DNA of 64,000 bases from Venturia oleaginea (Eukaryota; Ascomycota; Dothideomycetes; Venturiales; Venturiaceae): NCBI GenBank assembly GCA_013176395.1, contig JABMLP010000019.1, positions 682,001 to 746,000 on the forward strand. Reading direction: 5' to 3'. The position numbers were made by a program, and so were the translations under genes. Below are positions 1 to 10,698 of the stretch, one piece after another. How positions within the stretch are numbered: the stretch's first letter is position 1; each line of letters opens with the position of its first letter. The notes under the pieces were generated by a model. The model saw only the letters and a program-made list of their open reading frames with translations. It had not been told where the DNA came from and ran no database searches.

Positions 1-1679
1 CAGAGTGTCACAACTGAAGGATGTGCAAAGGCAATTGACGCAAGATCTACGTTTTGTAAGCTACAGGACAGCAAAGTACTACAACAACAAGAGGTCTTCG
101 GCGCCGACCTTTGAAGGAGGGGGATAAGGTCTTCCTGCTCCGAAAAAACATCAAAACAAAGCGACCAAGCGCAAAATTGGACCATGTCAAGATTGGACCA
201 TTCCGGGTTGTGGAAAGGATTGGGAAAGTCAACTACAGGTTGGAACTACCCCATAGCATGAGAATACACACGGTGTTCCATGTAGCGTTGTTGGAAAAGG
301 CTCCACCGGGTGCCCAGGTTGATACCACGACGGTAATCACCAACGAGGAAGAAGAGTACGAGGTTGAGGAATTCTTGGACTGCCAGAAGATCCGTGGACA
401 ACCCTACTACATGACAAAATGGAAAGGGTACGGAAACGAAGAGAATACATGGGAACCCCTCAGCCACTTGAACTCGGCACAGGAGGTGCTTCGCCAATTC
501 CATCAACAAAACCCACAGTTTTCCAAAAATCAGAGTTCGGATCCAACAGTGACGGGTCCGAAGCCCAGTCGACGGTCGGTTCGACTGAGGACCCAGGTAT
601 CGACAATGGAAGCAGGTTGGCTTCCGGCACAGGCAATTGAGACGGAGACGGAGGAGCCTCGCCAATGGGAACGAGGTATCCATGCAACAGGGCGGTTTCG
701 TAAGGATGACCATCAGACAGAGTCACCTCACCGCAAAGGGCTGCTTCGTACTCAACACGCTCCAGTGCTTCGATGGATCGAAGATCTTCTGCCCAAAGGG
801 TTTTTTCCCTCTCGGTCAGAAGATGAAGCTGCTTGCGGAGGCGCAGTTTCTTTTGGTGACGAGTCGCTTCACGCTGACGAAAGCGTTCGCGGAGGATGTC
901 GTCTTCTATTGTTTCATCCTCAACAGCATCAAGAGCTGAGTGGATCTTGGCCTTCTGCGCGTCAATCTTATCCCCTGCGACAACAGTTAGCACACAGGCT
1001 ACGACAGGTGGATCAGAATCTGACGTGGGCAAACAAGCAAAAGATGCGTAAGAGGAGGGACTTGGACACGATCGACAAGGCGACAGTTATTGCCAAAGAC
1101 ATTGTGGTCATACAGCCAGAGAGCTGGAGTGGAGGCCACACTTGGGAACTTGTGCACAACGCATGGATGGACTACCAGCTCTATCACGCGGATGGAGAAG
1201 AATGGAAAAACCAAGGATTTGACCAAGGGCACAGCGGAAAATTCAGCCAGGCACGAGGAGCCACAAGAACCAGGGATAACTTACAATCTGACTTGGATAA
1301 AATCAAACCACAGCTGCGGTCGGAACCAACACACGCAGAGCATTTCCCCGAGGCCACATCAATGCGACACTCGAGGTTGGAGGAGCGACAGCGTTTGCAA
1401 AGCAACGGCATGATGCTGCCGGAAGACCAGATGCGCGAGGCACGGGAGGAGCGATACAGCTTTGAAGACGAGGCCTTCGGCATGGTTAGAGGATTGATGA
1501 AGGATAACATACGGACCCCAGGGAGCTCACAAACCTTAAGTACCGGGACAGGACGTCAGGTGATTGATAAGCAAAGACAAGGTTTCGGGACCACAACCTA
1601 TGGAGGGGAGGGTAGTGTTACAGATCACCTCAAGACCGAAGAGCAGGGACAGCGGGACTTGCAGAGGATGGTTGGATAA
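1..1679 (+). pseudogene. Integrase C-terminus with chromodomain (chromovirus Pol end), frameshifted
   Basis: The frame entering from the left edge and the frame starting at 111 belong to one protein but are offset by one extra base near 113, just before the residues KEGDKVFLLRK, so this copy is broken. From 111 come the integrase GPF/Y-type module (IGPFRVVERIGKVNYRLELP, HTVFHVALLEK) and then a chromodomain at about residues 80-130 (EVEEFLDCQKIRGQPYYMTKWKGYG and NTWEPLSHL). Chromodomains on such integrases are known to steer insertion to modified histones. The frame stays open to 1679, but the part after about 520 is low-complexity and lies over the antisense gene, so it may be read-through shadow. 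The frameshift suggests the element is inactive. Confidence 0.85.
460..1411 (-). CDS. Antisense accessory gene of the chromovirus: Cys-rich plus coiled-coil protein
   Basis: Two minus-strand frames lie between the chromodomain and the LTR. The first begins with a methionine at 1411 and has a compact cysteine module, CKRCRSSNLEC followed about ten residues later by CSACVGSDRSC. The second (1032 down to 460) has a long charged segment typical of a coiled coil (about residues 25-90: KAKIHSALDAVEDE, LRERFRQREATRHQKKLRL) and an acidic, Pro/Ser-rich tail. I recall similar short Cys-knuckle plus coiled-coil proteins encoded in fungal repeats, but this is from memory and no family is named. An intron between the frames (about 1033-1180) is needed for one protein; I could not fix its borders. 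It may instead be two fragments. Confidence 0.5.
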
Positions 1680-1841
1680 CAAGAAGTTGTTGTTAGGACT
1701 GATGTGGAGTGGAATCCGTTAGGCGCACAAGAGGGGACTGGTGCAACCAGGTCAGTCCTAAGAGAGAATAGTACGTGCAGGAGTCACGTGATATTCCCAC
1801 AGTTCCCACAGCACTTGGCATTGCCCACAGTGTGGGAAGTG

Positions 1842-3446
1842 GAAAAAACAGCACACACAGCGAGAACTCAATTTTTGGAATTTACAAAAGTATCATCTAA
1901 AGATCATCAAAACACCTCTGCCAGTGGCCGCTCCGGCCTCTAGAGGCCATCGCGCGTCCCTCAGCGTCGATGAGATATCTCTAGAGTCGCCGTCGCGGCC
2001 ACGGCAGAGCAAGCAGACGAATACATGAGCAAGCTACACGAACGATGCGTCCACCAAAGACAACAGCAACCATCTAGTCACTATCTCCCGGCTAGTCCAT
2101 CACCCCAGATGACACTGCAACGCTCCGAGTCGACGAGTCACTGCTAGAACGGCAATACCTTCAACACAACTCAAACACCAGACGCCCGGTGCGCAACAAT
2201 CGGCACCACACACCACTGCAACGACTAGACAACCTCTCCCAACGTCTTGGCAAACCGTCCTGCTACAAGCTGTTGCCCAGAGCCTTGAGCCTCTCCCCAA
2301 ACTGTTGCCTCCCAGTTATGGCATTGGCAAGAGTAGGTGCGCGACACAGTAAGTAGTAAGGACGCATAGAAGGAGCCTATTGGCGGCAAATCCCCTCCCT
2401 GTAAGCTAGCAGACGTAGCCTTGAGCCTCTCCCCAGACTGTTGCGTCCCAGTTATGGCATTGGCAAGAGTAGGTGCGCGATATAGCAAGCAGGGAGAGCG
2501 ACTAGCAGCAGATAGGCTCCGACTATAAGACGACAGGTCTACAACACAATCGGTGCGACACGATACGGCAGCTGCTAGAGAACCTCATCTACTATCGTCT
2601 CCGCAAACCGTCCTGCTGCAAGCTGATGTCCAGAGCCTTGAGCCTCTCCCCAAACTGTTGCGTCCCAGTTATGGCATTGGCAAGAGTAGGTGCGCAACAC
2701 AGTAAGCAGTAAGGACGTATAGAAGGAGCTTATTGGCGGCAAATCCCCTCCCTACAAGCCAGCAGACGTAGCCTTGAGCCTCTCCCCAGACTGTTGCGTC
2801 CCAGTTATGGCATTGGCAAGAGTAGGAGCGCGATATAGCAAGTAGGGAGAGCGACTAGCAGCAGATAGGCTCCGACTATAAGACGGCAGGTCTATAGCAC
2901 GATCGGCGCCATACAATACGGCAGCTACCAGACAGCCTCGTCCACGGGCATACCCGGAGTATCACACCGAAGCAGCGAAATCACGACTACGATGGTTACT
3001 ATTGTCTCCAGCATCACACAACCAAATACACCGCCGCATAGGAATCTGGTGCAAGGCAACTTTCACAAGCAGAAACATACTTAGGGAACCCATTGGCCTT
3101 GAGGGATAAGGCGAAACAGATAGACAAAGCTGAGCATTAGAGGGAGACTGTAGGTAGAAGGATAGCGAAACACGAGGCATTGCCTCTTGAGTCTACATAG
3201 CACAGATATACTAGCAGAATAACCAGTATCTACAAGAGCCAGCGGGCATTTGGAGATACTGGTTAAGGGAAAAGAGGGAGGACGGAGGGGACAGCTGGTC
3301 TTGTTTCAGTGAACGGGGCGAAGTGGTGCGCGGTGGATTATATAATCTATCACGTGTCGGCTGTCTGATGAAGTCCTCCTAACCGGACATAGCTGCGTGA
3401 TTAAGCGGCTGCAACCGAGTAGGATAAAATCAATCAATCAATCAAT
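1842..3446 (+). mobile_element. Non-LTR retroelement copy (LINE/SINE-like), non-coding, with (AATC)n tail
   Basis: A 1605-bp block interrupts the LTR and is flanked by the 14-bp direct repeat CAGTGTGGGAAGTG (1828-1841 and 3447-3460), which occurs once in the intact LTR at 4193-4804. The 3' end is a short tandem of AATC after TAGGATAAAATC, the usual mark of target-primed reverse transcription. The last 110 bp or so recur inverted at 63131-63253, so this is a dispersed family. No long reading frame is present, so it is a non-autonomous or internally deleted copy. Confidence 0.85.
2240..2935 (+). repeat. Tandem duplication inside the non-LTR element
   Basis: A unit of about 350 bp is present twice. 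Each unit holds two copies of a roughly 55-bp motif starting AGCCTTGAGCCTCTCCCCA and ending in GGCATTGGCAAGAGTAGG, at about 2281, 2421, 2634 and 2770. The motif copies in each unit are 135-140 bp apart. Such repeats are common in 5' regions of LINE elements; a promoter role is inference only. Confidence 0.75.
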
Positions 3447-3929
3447 CAGTGTGGGAAGTGTGGGAAGAGCCAAGAGGTGTGGGAATACACCTTGGCACCC
3501 AGAACCAGAAGGGTATATAGGGAGGACGTTGGACGGACTTTCCTTTCTCTCTTCGTGGTTATCTCATGTTATGTTTCTCACATAGGAGCTTCTTCAACCT
3601 ACTACAGTAACGACCTTTTACTTAGATACAATCAAGCACAAGTCATATGCACACGAAGCAAGCCCACCCCCAACCTTCATACTAACCGACAAGCGTTCAG
3701 GATTGATCTGAGGATCAAATCGGTTAGACGACAATTGAATTGGGAGATACATCGGACGGCTAGGATCTAGTGAGCCTCCAAAGAACCTGAGCAAGGGAAG
3801 ATACTTAAGGTAAGTACTTCCAGACTGATATTGCCCTTACCCCAAACCCGCGGACCAGAACAAGAGAACACAGGTGTCAAGAAGGTCTTGACATAATCAA
3901 CTGTGTTGAGAAACGAGTTCCCCGTAACA

Positions 3930-4192
3930 GTTAGCTCCTCATCCTTACAACTTCGCACATCTTATAGAATTCAAATCATGCTTCCAAATCAAGTCCAAGG
4001 TCAAACGTGACACCAAGTTCAATTAAAATCGACTCTCAGCTTTTCACGTGACTTGACGGTATCAGCGTGGTCAATAGGGTTGGAAAAAAAATTGGATCGT
4101 CCTTAGCAACAGGGGCTGATTAGACTGTAGGGATTAACTCATTCGAGATTTTTCCGAATTAAAGTAGTAGCTAATAATTAATCTTGGCATAT
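3930..4192. other. Spacer between two convergent LTRs
   Basis: These 263 AT-rich bases separate two LTRs of the same family that point toward each other. I see no gene or named motif. It is probably the remaining host DNA between two independent insertions. Confidence 0.5.
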
Positions 4193-4877
4193 TGTTATGG
4201 GGAACTCGTTTCTCAACACAGTTGATTATGTCAAGACCTTCTTGACACCTGTGTTCTCTTGTTCTGGTCCGCGTGTTTGGGGTAAGGGCAATATCAGTCT
4301 GGAAGTACTTACCTTAAGTATCTTCCCTTGCTCAGGTTCTTTGGAGGCTCACTGGATCCTAGCCGTCCGATGTATCTCCCAATTCAATTGTCGTCTAACC
4401 GATTTGATCCTCAGATCAATCCTGAACGCTTGTCGGTTAGTATGAAGGTTGGGGGTGGGCTTGCTTCGTGTGCATATGACTTGTGCTTGATTGTATCTAA
4501 GTAAAAGGTCGTTACTGTAGTAGGTTGAAGAAGCTCCTATGTGAGAAACATAACATGAGATAACCACACCGAGAGAGAGGAAAGTCTGTCCAATGTCCTC
4601 CATATATTATACCCCTCTGGTTCTGGGTGCCAAGGTGCATTCCCACACCTCTTGGCTCGTCCCACACTGTGGGCAGCCAAGTGCTGTGGGAACTGTGGGA
4701 ATATCACGTGACTCCTGCACGTACTATTCTCTCTTAGGACTGACCTGGTTGCACCAGTTCCCTCTTGTGCGCCCAAAGGATTCCCCTCCAAATCAGTCCT
4801 AACAACAACTTCTTGTTATCTAACCATCCTCTGCAAGTCCCGCTGTCCCTGCTCTTCGGTCTTGAGGTGATCTGTAA
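4193..4877 (-). repeat. Second LTR of the same chromovirus family with a 74-bp internal stub
   Basis: The LTR spans 4193-4804 (612 bp, minus orientation, ends TGTTA/CCTAACA) and is followed by about 74 bp of internal sequence matching 1617-1690 in reverse complement. The homology stops abruptly at about 4877, where a different repeat begins, so the rest of this element is deleted. This copy preserves the empty site of the insertion at 1842 in the first LTR. Confidence 0.88.
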
Positions 4878-5020
4878 CACAAGGCACTTCAAAAACTTGT
4901 CACCGAATTACACTTAGGATCTAAGATAGAGAGGTAAGAGTTTCGTAAGGAAACTCCGACTAAGTAGAAAGTGCACGAGCCACGGCACCTGATTTAATGG
5001 TCACGTGCCGTGCCGTCACA
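4878..5020 (-). repeat. Truncated copy of a 171-bp inverted-repeat element
   Basis: This segment is the reverse complement of the left part of 46642-46812. It ends in TGCCGTGCCGTCACA at 5020, the terminal inverted repeat of the full copy, but lacks the other terminus because it abuts the deleted chromovirus at about 4877. No coding capacity. Confidence 0.7.
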
Positions 5021-5766
5021 GGGGCGGTGCAATCTCTGCATCTCAAGGATACCTCAATCTTCGTACAAGAACAATCAACAATCAAGAACACAAGAGACTT
5101 ATCCATATATGTTTATTTCATTATCATTTCATTACTATTTTATGCACGTGTACAAAGCCAAATCAACAATAATTATCCTTATTAGGAAGTAGATACGGCC
5201 CGCTATTTATATCCTCTCTTATCTAGTCTCGGTGTCTTAACGAGAAGGCGAGTAATTCTAGGGCGGGAAGTCTCGCCGCGGGAAATAATTGAGTATGCAG
5301 ACTACTTGGTATCCGCCTACCTCCGGCGGTGAATGTTAGGCAAACTGTTAAACGGCCTGGCTGAGTATAAAAATTACGCCGATCAAACACGTCGCGTGGC
5401 GTTAATTCGTCGATGACAAACCAGAACCTCATGAAAATCCTATAAAAAAATCTTGTAGGTCTTAATCTATAGCTATCTTGGCTCTTAGAAATCCACTCGG
5501 TTGCATGTTGCCAATGTTCTCGTCCAATCAAAAACTATGGTAAAGGTGGATAGCGGTCAGTAGGGCTATCTAGGCTGTAAGACTTGGTTTAGTTGAAGTT
5601 CAACTCGATATCTTGGGTTCTGTCCTCGTGCACTCTGAAAGCCGAGAGGAGGTAGAAATCATATCTAAGTAGTAAAATCCGTGCTATCCTCCCCCAAAAC
5701 ATAAACGAAAGAAAAAAGCCTTTACTCCAAGCACGACTCGGCCGTCTCCCCTCGAATAACTCAAAA
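5021..5766. other. Intergenic, decayed repeat sequence
   Basis: No supportable gene. A stretch near 5467-5525 resembles 7615-7685 (both carry TATCTTGGCTCT and CCACT near TTGC), so part of this DNA is a diverged dispersed repeat. The segment just before 5767 would hold the promoter of the small secreted-protein gene. Confidence 0.45.
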
Positions 5767-5828
5767 ATGCGTATCACCGGCCTCGCCTGTACCTTAGGAT
5801 ACCTCCTCTAGTAAGTATTCCGAATAGC

Positions 5829-5882
<54 letters not shown>

Positions 5883-6273
5883 TACCAATTTTTTTAACAA
5901 TCAAAACCTCGCAGTCTAACGGCAGCCCAAAATAACGAACCGACCATCCTAACCTTCGAGCGCGGCTGCTGCAACCGCAAGGCCGACGGAGCGTGGAAAA
6001 ACACAGCTACGGACTATTGCTGCGACACAGCCGTGAGCCCCGGGTTTAAGGACAATCATGATAAAAAGAGGAGATCGGTACGTTTGAAACGTTCCATGAA
6101 ATCGTCACTTACTGCTCTGCTTTCTGTGGGGATATCGCGCTTATTTTTGTTTGTTTATTGTTACTGTTTAGTGTACGTTCAAGGAAAGTCAGGAGCCAAA
6201 ATATGCAAAGTGTTGCCAGGACGAGGGGAACAGGAAGAAGGTTGAGCATTGGTATGCATGTAGGCTTACCTAG
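5767..6273 (+). CDS. Small secreted eight-cysteine protein (candidate effector-type protein)
   Basis: I assembled this by eye as three exons: 5767-5810, 5915-6077 and 6172-6273, giving 102 residues and a TAG stop. Intron 1 starts GTAAGT and ends GCAG; intron 2 starts GTACGT and ends TTTAG. The first 20 residues (MRITGLACTLGYLLYLTAAQ) look like a secretion signal. The mature part has eight cysteines, six of them as adjacent pairs (GCC, YCC, KCC), as expected for a disulfide-bonded extracellular protein. Using the alternative acceptor 21 nt further on would remove one cysteine, so I prefer TTTAG. I recognise no family; an effector role is inference from size, signal and cysteines. It sits in repeat-rich DNA, common for such genes. 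Confidence 0.6.
5829..5882 (+). repeat. (CAT)18 microsatellite in intron 1
   Basis: Eighteen uninterrupted CAT triplets lie inside the first intron of the small secreted-protein gene, between the GTAAGT donor at 5811 and the acceptor at 5914. The length is likely to vary between strains. Confidence 0.95.
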
Positions 6274-8619
6274 GGATTGGTGTGGTTTTTGGGAAGGGAG
6301 ATGGGTGTTTGTTGTATCTTGTTTAGGGGCTTGTCGGGATTGGGATGGTATAGATTTCTGCATATTGCGAGTTTGGTGAATGAAGGCGATGCGAAGTGAT
6401 TTCGAAAGGATTTATTCGAGATCGGGATGAGATGACCGACAAAGGCCAGATTCCATGGTACTCCTATGGTAGTAACGTCTCTGGAAGCATGGTGAAAGAA
6501 GACGATCTAGTATGGTTTGTGCATCAACATGGACAATCTTCAAGTTTTGATTGACTGAGTGATTCGGCAAGACTTTGTATTTCATTCGAGGAGCCGTAGG
6601 CCTACGGTACAATCATTTTACGCCCCAATCCCCCAACGTCCGAACTAAAGAAAAGGTAGATAGGTAAGTAAGAACTTTCTCGTAGTTAGGACCTCCCCTC
6701 CGGATAGATACCGATACTGATCTACCGGCACCTCTCTTCCGAAGAAAGCCTCTCTTCTCTATTAAAGAGGAAGATTAACCGCTGGAGGAGACTAAGACAA
6801 TCAAAGCCTCGATCCGCTTAACCCGAGTCGATAATTATAAAGCGTTTCTACTCTAGCTCTCTCGTAACTAGACAAGGGCTCCCAGGTGACACGGGCGCGG
6901 AGGCGTAGAATCCGACTTCGTCACCCCACTGACTGAGTGACTGTCAAAGCTCTGCCCTATAACAAATCCTAGCTGAAACACGTAGATCAATTGATTTCTA
7001 CCCCTTCCGTGATAGGGACTCCCTGGAAAAGGCTCGTATGACTTAAGGCCTCCGGAACGGTGCTATCCGAGTCTTTAGTCGTTGATGCATCACCTTAATG
7101 TAGATTAAGGTTTGTTCCTAAATTCAAGATTCAATTCTCAATGCAGCTGAGAGAGTTAGCCGCAGCCAATACCGCCACGTGTTCGCGGGATACATTGAGA
7201 ATCTTAATATATTCAAAGTTTTGGGGGGGTACTCACGGTTCCTGCGGCGGGTTTTTGGGAGGTTCGAGCGACTGTATAGAGGCACCGTATACTGCGTACG
7301 ACGTCGATTTTTTTCCGTCTACACAATGTCGTTAATTCTGGGTCCTAATTGGTCAGAATACGATTAGTATATTGGGTTTTGAATACATTCAGTATCTCGA
7401 ACGGACCCCTGCTAGTAATACAGCCAATTCACAGATTAAAAATCACCGTCACTATATCCTATCATTCTGGTTAAGAACCCGACTTGCCAAAACTCCCTAG
7501 GACCGCCGACACCCCGATAAGCGACATCCAGAGATTTCATATCACATAACATAAAGTTCGTGGGGGCGTAATCGACAGATTAACGTTAAGCTGACGTGTT
7601 TGATAGGTGTGATTTCTATGCTTATCTATCTTGGCTCTCAGAAAACCACTTGATCGCAGGTTGCAAATGTCCTCGTAAACCTCGAAATCTGGAAAAGCCT
7701 GGGACCCGCTAGAATAAGGGATAGATTATAAGCAGAATCTGACTGGCTTTCTTCCTATTACCACTTTGTATAGCCTCCCTTAGCATCAATGACATCTTTA
7801 CATCTTTTTGGCATGGTTTCAAGTAGTTCTATCAAATATTCTAGCGAAAAAGCCCCCTAGGCTTTTCTTACCACCTTCCTTAACTCGTCATAAGTGAACT
7901 GCTTATCAAAGCCGTATATAGCCTCAATCCAGTCCTTCATTCGGTTCCATACAGTCTCAATTGGGTTCAGAGAGAAAGAGGGGGGGGAGGGGGCTAAGAA
8001 ACTGTGTATATACGGAGAGATCTACAGCTTCAAATAGATTAACTACAATACCAGGGATTAACGCATTGGCCAGAGACTAACAACTGATAGCCAAGTAACC
8101 GTAGTACGCTGCATCATTACTATATACAACAGTTCCTACTAAGATTCTATACCGGCCTGCTACGATTCAGCAGCGTCTTCGAAAGCAACTTGAAGCTTTC
8201 TGATGCTGTGATTATTAACGTGGTTCTTCGTCCTGAGAGAGTCCTTCTTATTGCGGTTTGTGTATCAACGTAGATATTCTTCAAGTCTAACTGACTGACT
8301 GACCGGCGCCCGCAGTTCAATTTAGATTTGAGAACATCCGGAATCGTCCGAAAGCCGTAGAGACCCACCGCCGTATCCAATCTCTGCGACTTTCCGAGGA
8401 CTCCGAATACCCACGTTGATGCACAAACCATATGACATGTACCTGATCAACGGAGCTTGGCTCACCTCCGCCAAAATTCAGTGACTCCAGACGAGGATGG
8501 TCTTCTGAAGAAACTTACCGGTGCTGGCTGTGAGCGAAATTGCGCGATCGGAAACCAGCAAAACATAAATACTGAAGATTGGCCATTGATCATGACGCTG
8601 CATCGTTGTCACAATCGAA
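6274..8619. other. Gene-poor, decayed repeat region
   Basis: No intact gene was found. The stretch holds a Tc1-type transposase relic (7761-7970) and diverged repeats. For example 6505-6570 resembles 8257-8310 (both TGGTTTGTG/CGGTTTGTG, then CATCAAC or TATCAAC, then TTCAAG and TGACTGA). A GGTTTGTGCATCAAC-like string also appears inverted near 8410-8435, hinting at inverted copies. Confidence 0.5.
7761..7970 (-). pseudogene. Tc1/mariner-type transposase C-terminal relic
   Basis: Read on the minus strand from 7970, one frame gives LNPIETVWNRMKDWIEAIYG, then TYDELRKVV, a TAG stop, and continues with LEYLIELLETMPKRCKDVI. The pattern NPIE-x-x-W-x-x-(I/M)K is the hallmark around the last acidic residue of Tc1-type DDE transposases, and MP-x-RC is typical of their C-terminus. 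The in-frame stop and missing rest mark it as dead. It differs from the transposase at 63328, so it belongs to another family. Confidence 0.75.
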
Positions 8620-9871
8620 ATGGCAGACCCCAAGTTTCCTATCCCCGACGAGTATCGCTCTGAGCTTCGTTTTGTCGAAGCGCTTGACAAACGAAGCGAT
8701 GAAGAAATTCTCGAATCGCTCACACGACGTGTCCCCATCTCTTCCGAAAAGAATATTTGGGCATTTTGGCATGCTGGTGTTCGGAGTATGCCCGCCTGGT
8801 GCCAAAGAAACGTGGTGAACTGGATCCGTCTTTGTGGTCCTAGTTGGACTGTTCGCTTCCTCGACAACATTCCCAATTCACCCAACAATGCTTTGACTTG
8901 GCTTAATGCTGATGTGCTTCCAAAGACATTTGTTGAAGGGACAATGAAAGGACCCCACACTGGTCCTCACGCTGCCGATTTCCTGCGTGGAGCATTGATC
9001 TTCTCCTTCGGCGGTGTGTGGATGGACGTGGGGATCATATTGTTTAGAAGGCTTGATGATATTTGCTGGAAGAAGCTTGAAGATCCCAATTCCCCGTTCG
9101 AAGTCTGTGCCCCTTGGAGTTATGGCCAGATCATTGGGAACTATTTCATCGCAGGCCGAAAGGGAAATGTCTTCATTAAGCATTGGTCAGTGGACTAATC
9201 CCTTGGGGCAGCCTCACACTGACCCTTCCAGGCACGATATTTTCATGAAACTCTGGGAAGGCCGCACCAGTGCGGGAGGGATTACTGCGAACCCATTGCT
9301 CGCCTTCGTCAAGGACATTGATCTTGGAGGAAAGAAAGAAATTAAGGAAAAGACTGTCCAATGGCAGGTCACCAATCCCTCGGCAATGTTCGATTACATG
9401 AGCCAGGTGCTGGCATGGACTCGAGTATGTTTGATTGAAGAGCCCAATGGAGGGTTCAACGGCCGTGAATACTGGGCCAGCAAGGTGTTGCTTTACGACT
9501 ATTTGCCGGAAGACTTTGCTGCTGAGGACACGGTTGGGTTCACGGGACAAGATGTTTTCAACGCGCTGGCGACGAAACGTGATGCTGAGCCATCATCCAA
9601 AGAGTATCAGTTGGCGCACAAGATGACCTGGAGAATGCTTAGTAGAGCAAATATACAGAAGATCGTGCATGGAGGGAATCTATTGAAGACTCCGGCTCTA
9701 GGCGTTCTGTGGGACAAGGAGTCCAACGAGGGCAAAGATATCGAGCCAGGAACTTTCGCTGAGTTGTTGCGATATGGAAGCGTCCATTTCGAGCAAACTC
9801 GTCAAGAAATCGGCTACGTTGAGGCGCCAGAGTCAGATATTGTGTTGAAGGAGAAGGTACTCCAGGATTAG
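8620..9871 (+). CDS. Capsular-polysaccharide-synthesis-like glycosyltransferase
   Basis: Two exons, 8620-9185 and 9232-9871, split by a 46-nt GT-AG intron, give 401 residues. The splice restores a Trp codon (HW joined to HDIF). The N-terminal half has IWAFWHAGVRSMPAWCQRNV, then a stretch resembling the sugar-nucleotide site of GT-A enzymes (HAADFLRGALIFSFGGVWMDVGI, about residues 115-140). This matches fungal proteins usually named capsule polysaccharide biosynthesis protein (Caps_synth type). No signal peptide or membrane segment is evident. The role would be transfer of a sugar to a glycan; acceptor and donor are unknown. The family call rests on motif memory. Confidence 0.8.
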
Positions 9872-10698
9872 CTGTTGATGGTGCTGGTGAGGAGGATACG
9901 AGTATTGCCGCAGCGAAGAAGAGGTGGAGTTTTCAGCTGCAGATTTTAGACCGCCTAAGAACCTTTGGTACTATCATTCAAATAAAATCGAGATTTTGAT
10001 GTTCCTCACTTCGCACGATTCGGACGATATTCTACGCATGCGTGGATAAGATGTACGCCTACGCCCACCAGGACGCAGCAGAAAGAATCACGTCTTTCTC
10101 GATAGGGCAAAACCTATGATGAGCCGAATGATGGAGAAGAACAGTTTCGCCCTATCTTCTATTCTAGTTAAGATTCGCTTGGCTTGCGGTAGATGTCAGA
10201 TTATGTTGTATGGCGCTGCGTATACCTCAGAATGCAGCCTGAGGCTTCAGTGGTGATCAAGAGCCCTCAACAACGACTTTCAACAATCCCATCTTGTACC
10301 AGAGTTCCGAGACGCCACAGATAAAGAATGATCCTGACTCATATCGTTGATGAAAAATCTGGCATTTCCGGCATCAAGTCCGTCATCTTATTAAACTTTT
10401 GCGGACTCTCGTTTGCTTCTATGTTCCCTACATAGTAATTAATCTCTCCGTCAGGTATACAACTTTGGTCATGTGACTATTGCAACTGGCCAGTGGCATC
10501 TGCTTGAAGAGAATGTCTTTGTGTGATCTTTTGCCTATGCCATGCAGGCAACATGCCAATGAGACGCCCTTGTCGCACCTGATGGCAATATCATAACCCC
10601 TTACACGTCACTTCGTGAGAGGCCCACGACGTTATGTAACTTACATCGTAGCGCTTCGTATTTCGATCGTTTCTACAGTCTTTACCAATATTCACAGG
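9872..10698. promoter_or_regulatory. Intergenic region upstream of the HEFGH protein gene
   Basis: Between two plus-strand genes. It should contain the 3' UTR of the glycosyltransferase gene and the promoter of the next gene. No gene or clear motif was seen. Confidence 0.3.

Larger units (their letters stand above)
1..1690 (+). mobile_element. Ty3/gypsy chromovirus, 3' internal region (partial)
   Basis: This is the downstream part of a Ty3/gypsy retrotransposon that enters from the left edge. It codes for the end of the integrase and a chromodomain and runs up to the LTR that begins at 1691. The last 74 bp (about 1617-1690) recur inverted at 4805-4877 next to a second LTR of the same family, which confirms the boundary between internal region and LTR. 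Antisense reading frames at 460-1411 look like a real accessory gene of the element. Confidence 0.9.
1691..3929 (+). repeat. Chromovirus 3' LTR, split by a non-LTR insertion
   Basis: The LTR begins TGTTAGGACTGA at 1691 and ends CCCCGTAACA at 3929, giving the short inverted ends TGTTA/TAACA. Without the insertion (1842-3446) and one copy of its target duplication it is about 620 bp. It aligns along its whole length with the inverted copy at 4193-4804. Shared landmarks include the CACGTGATATTCCCACAG block near 1785 and the repeated GTGTGGGAA motif. Confidence 0.9.
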
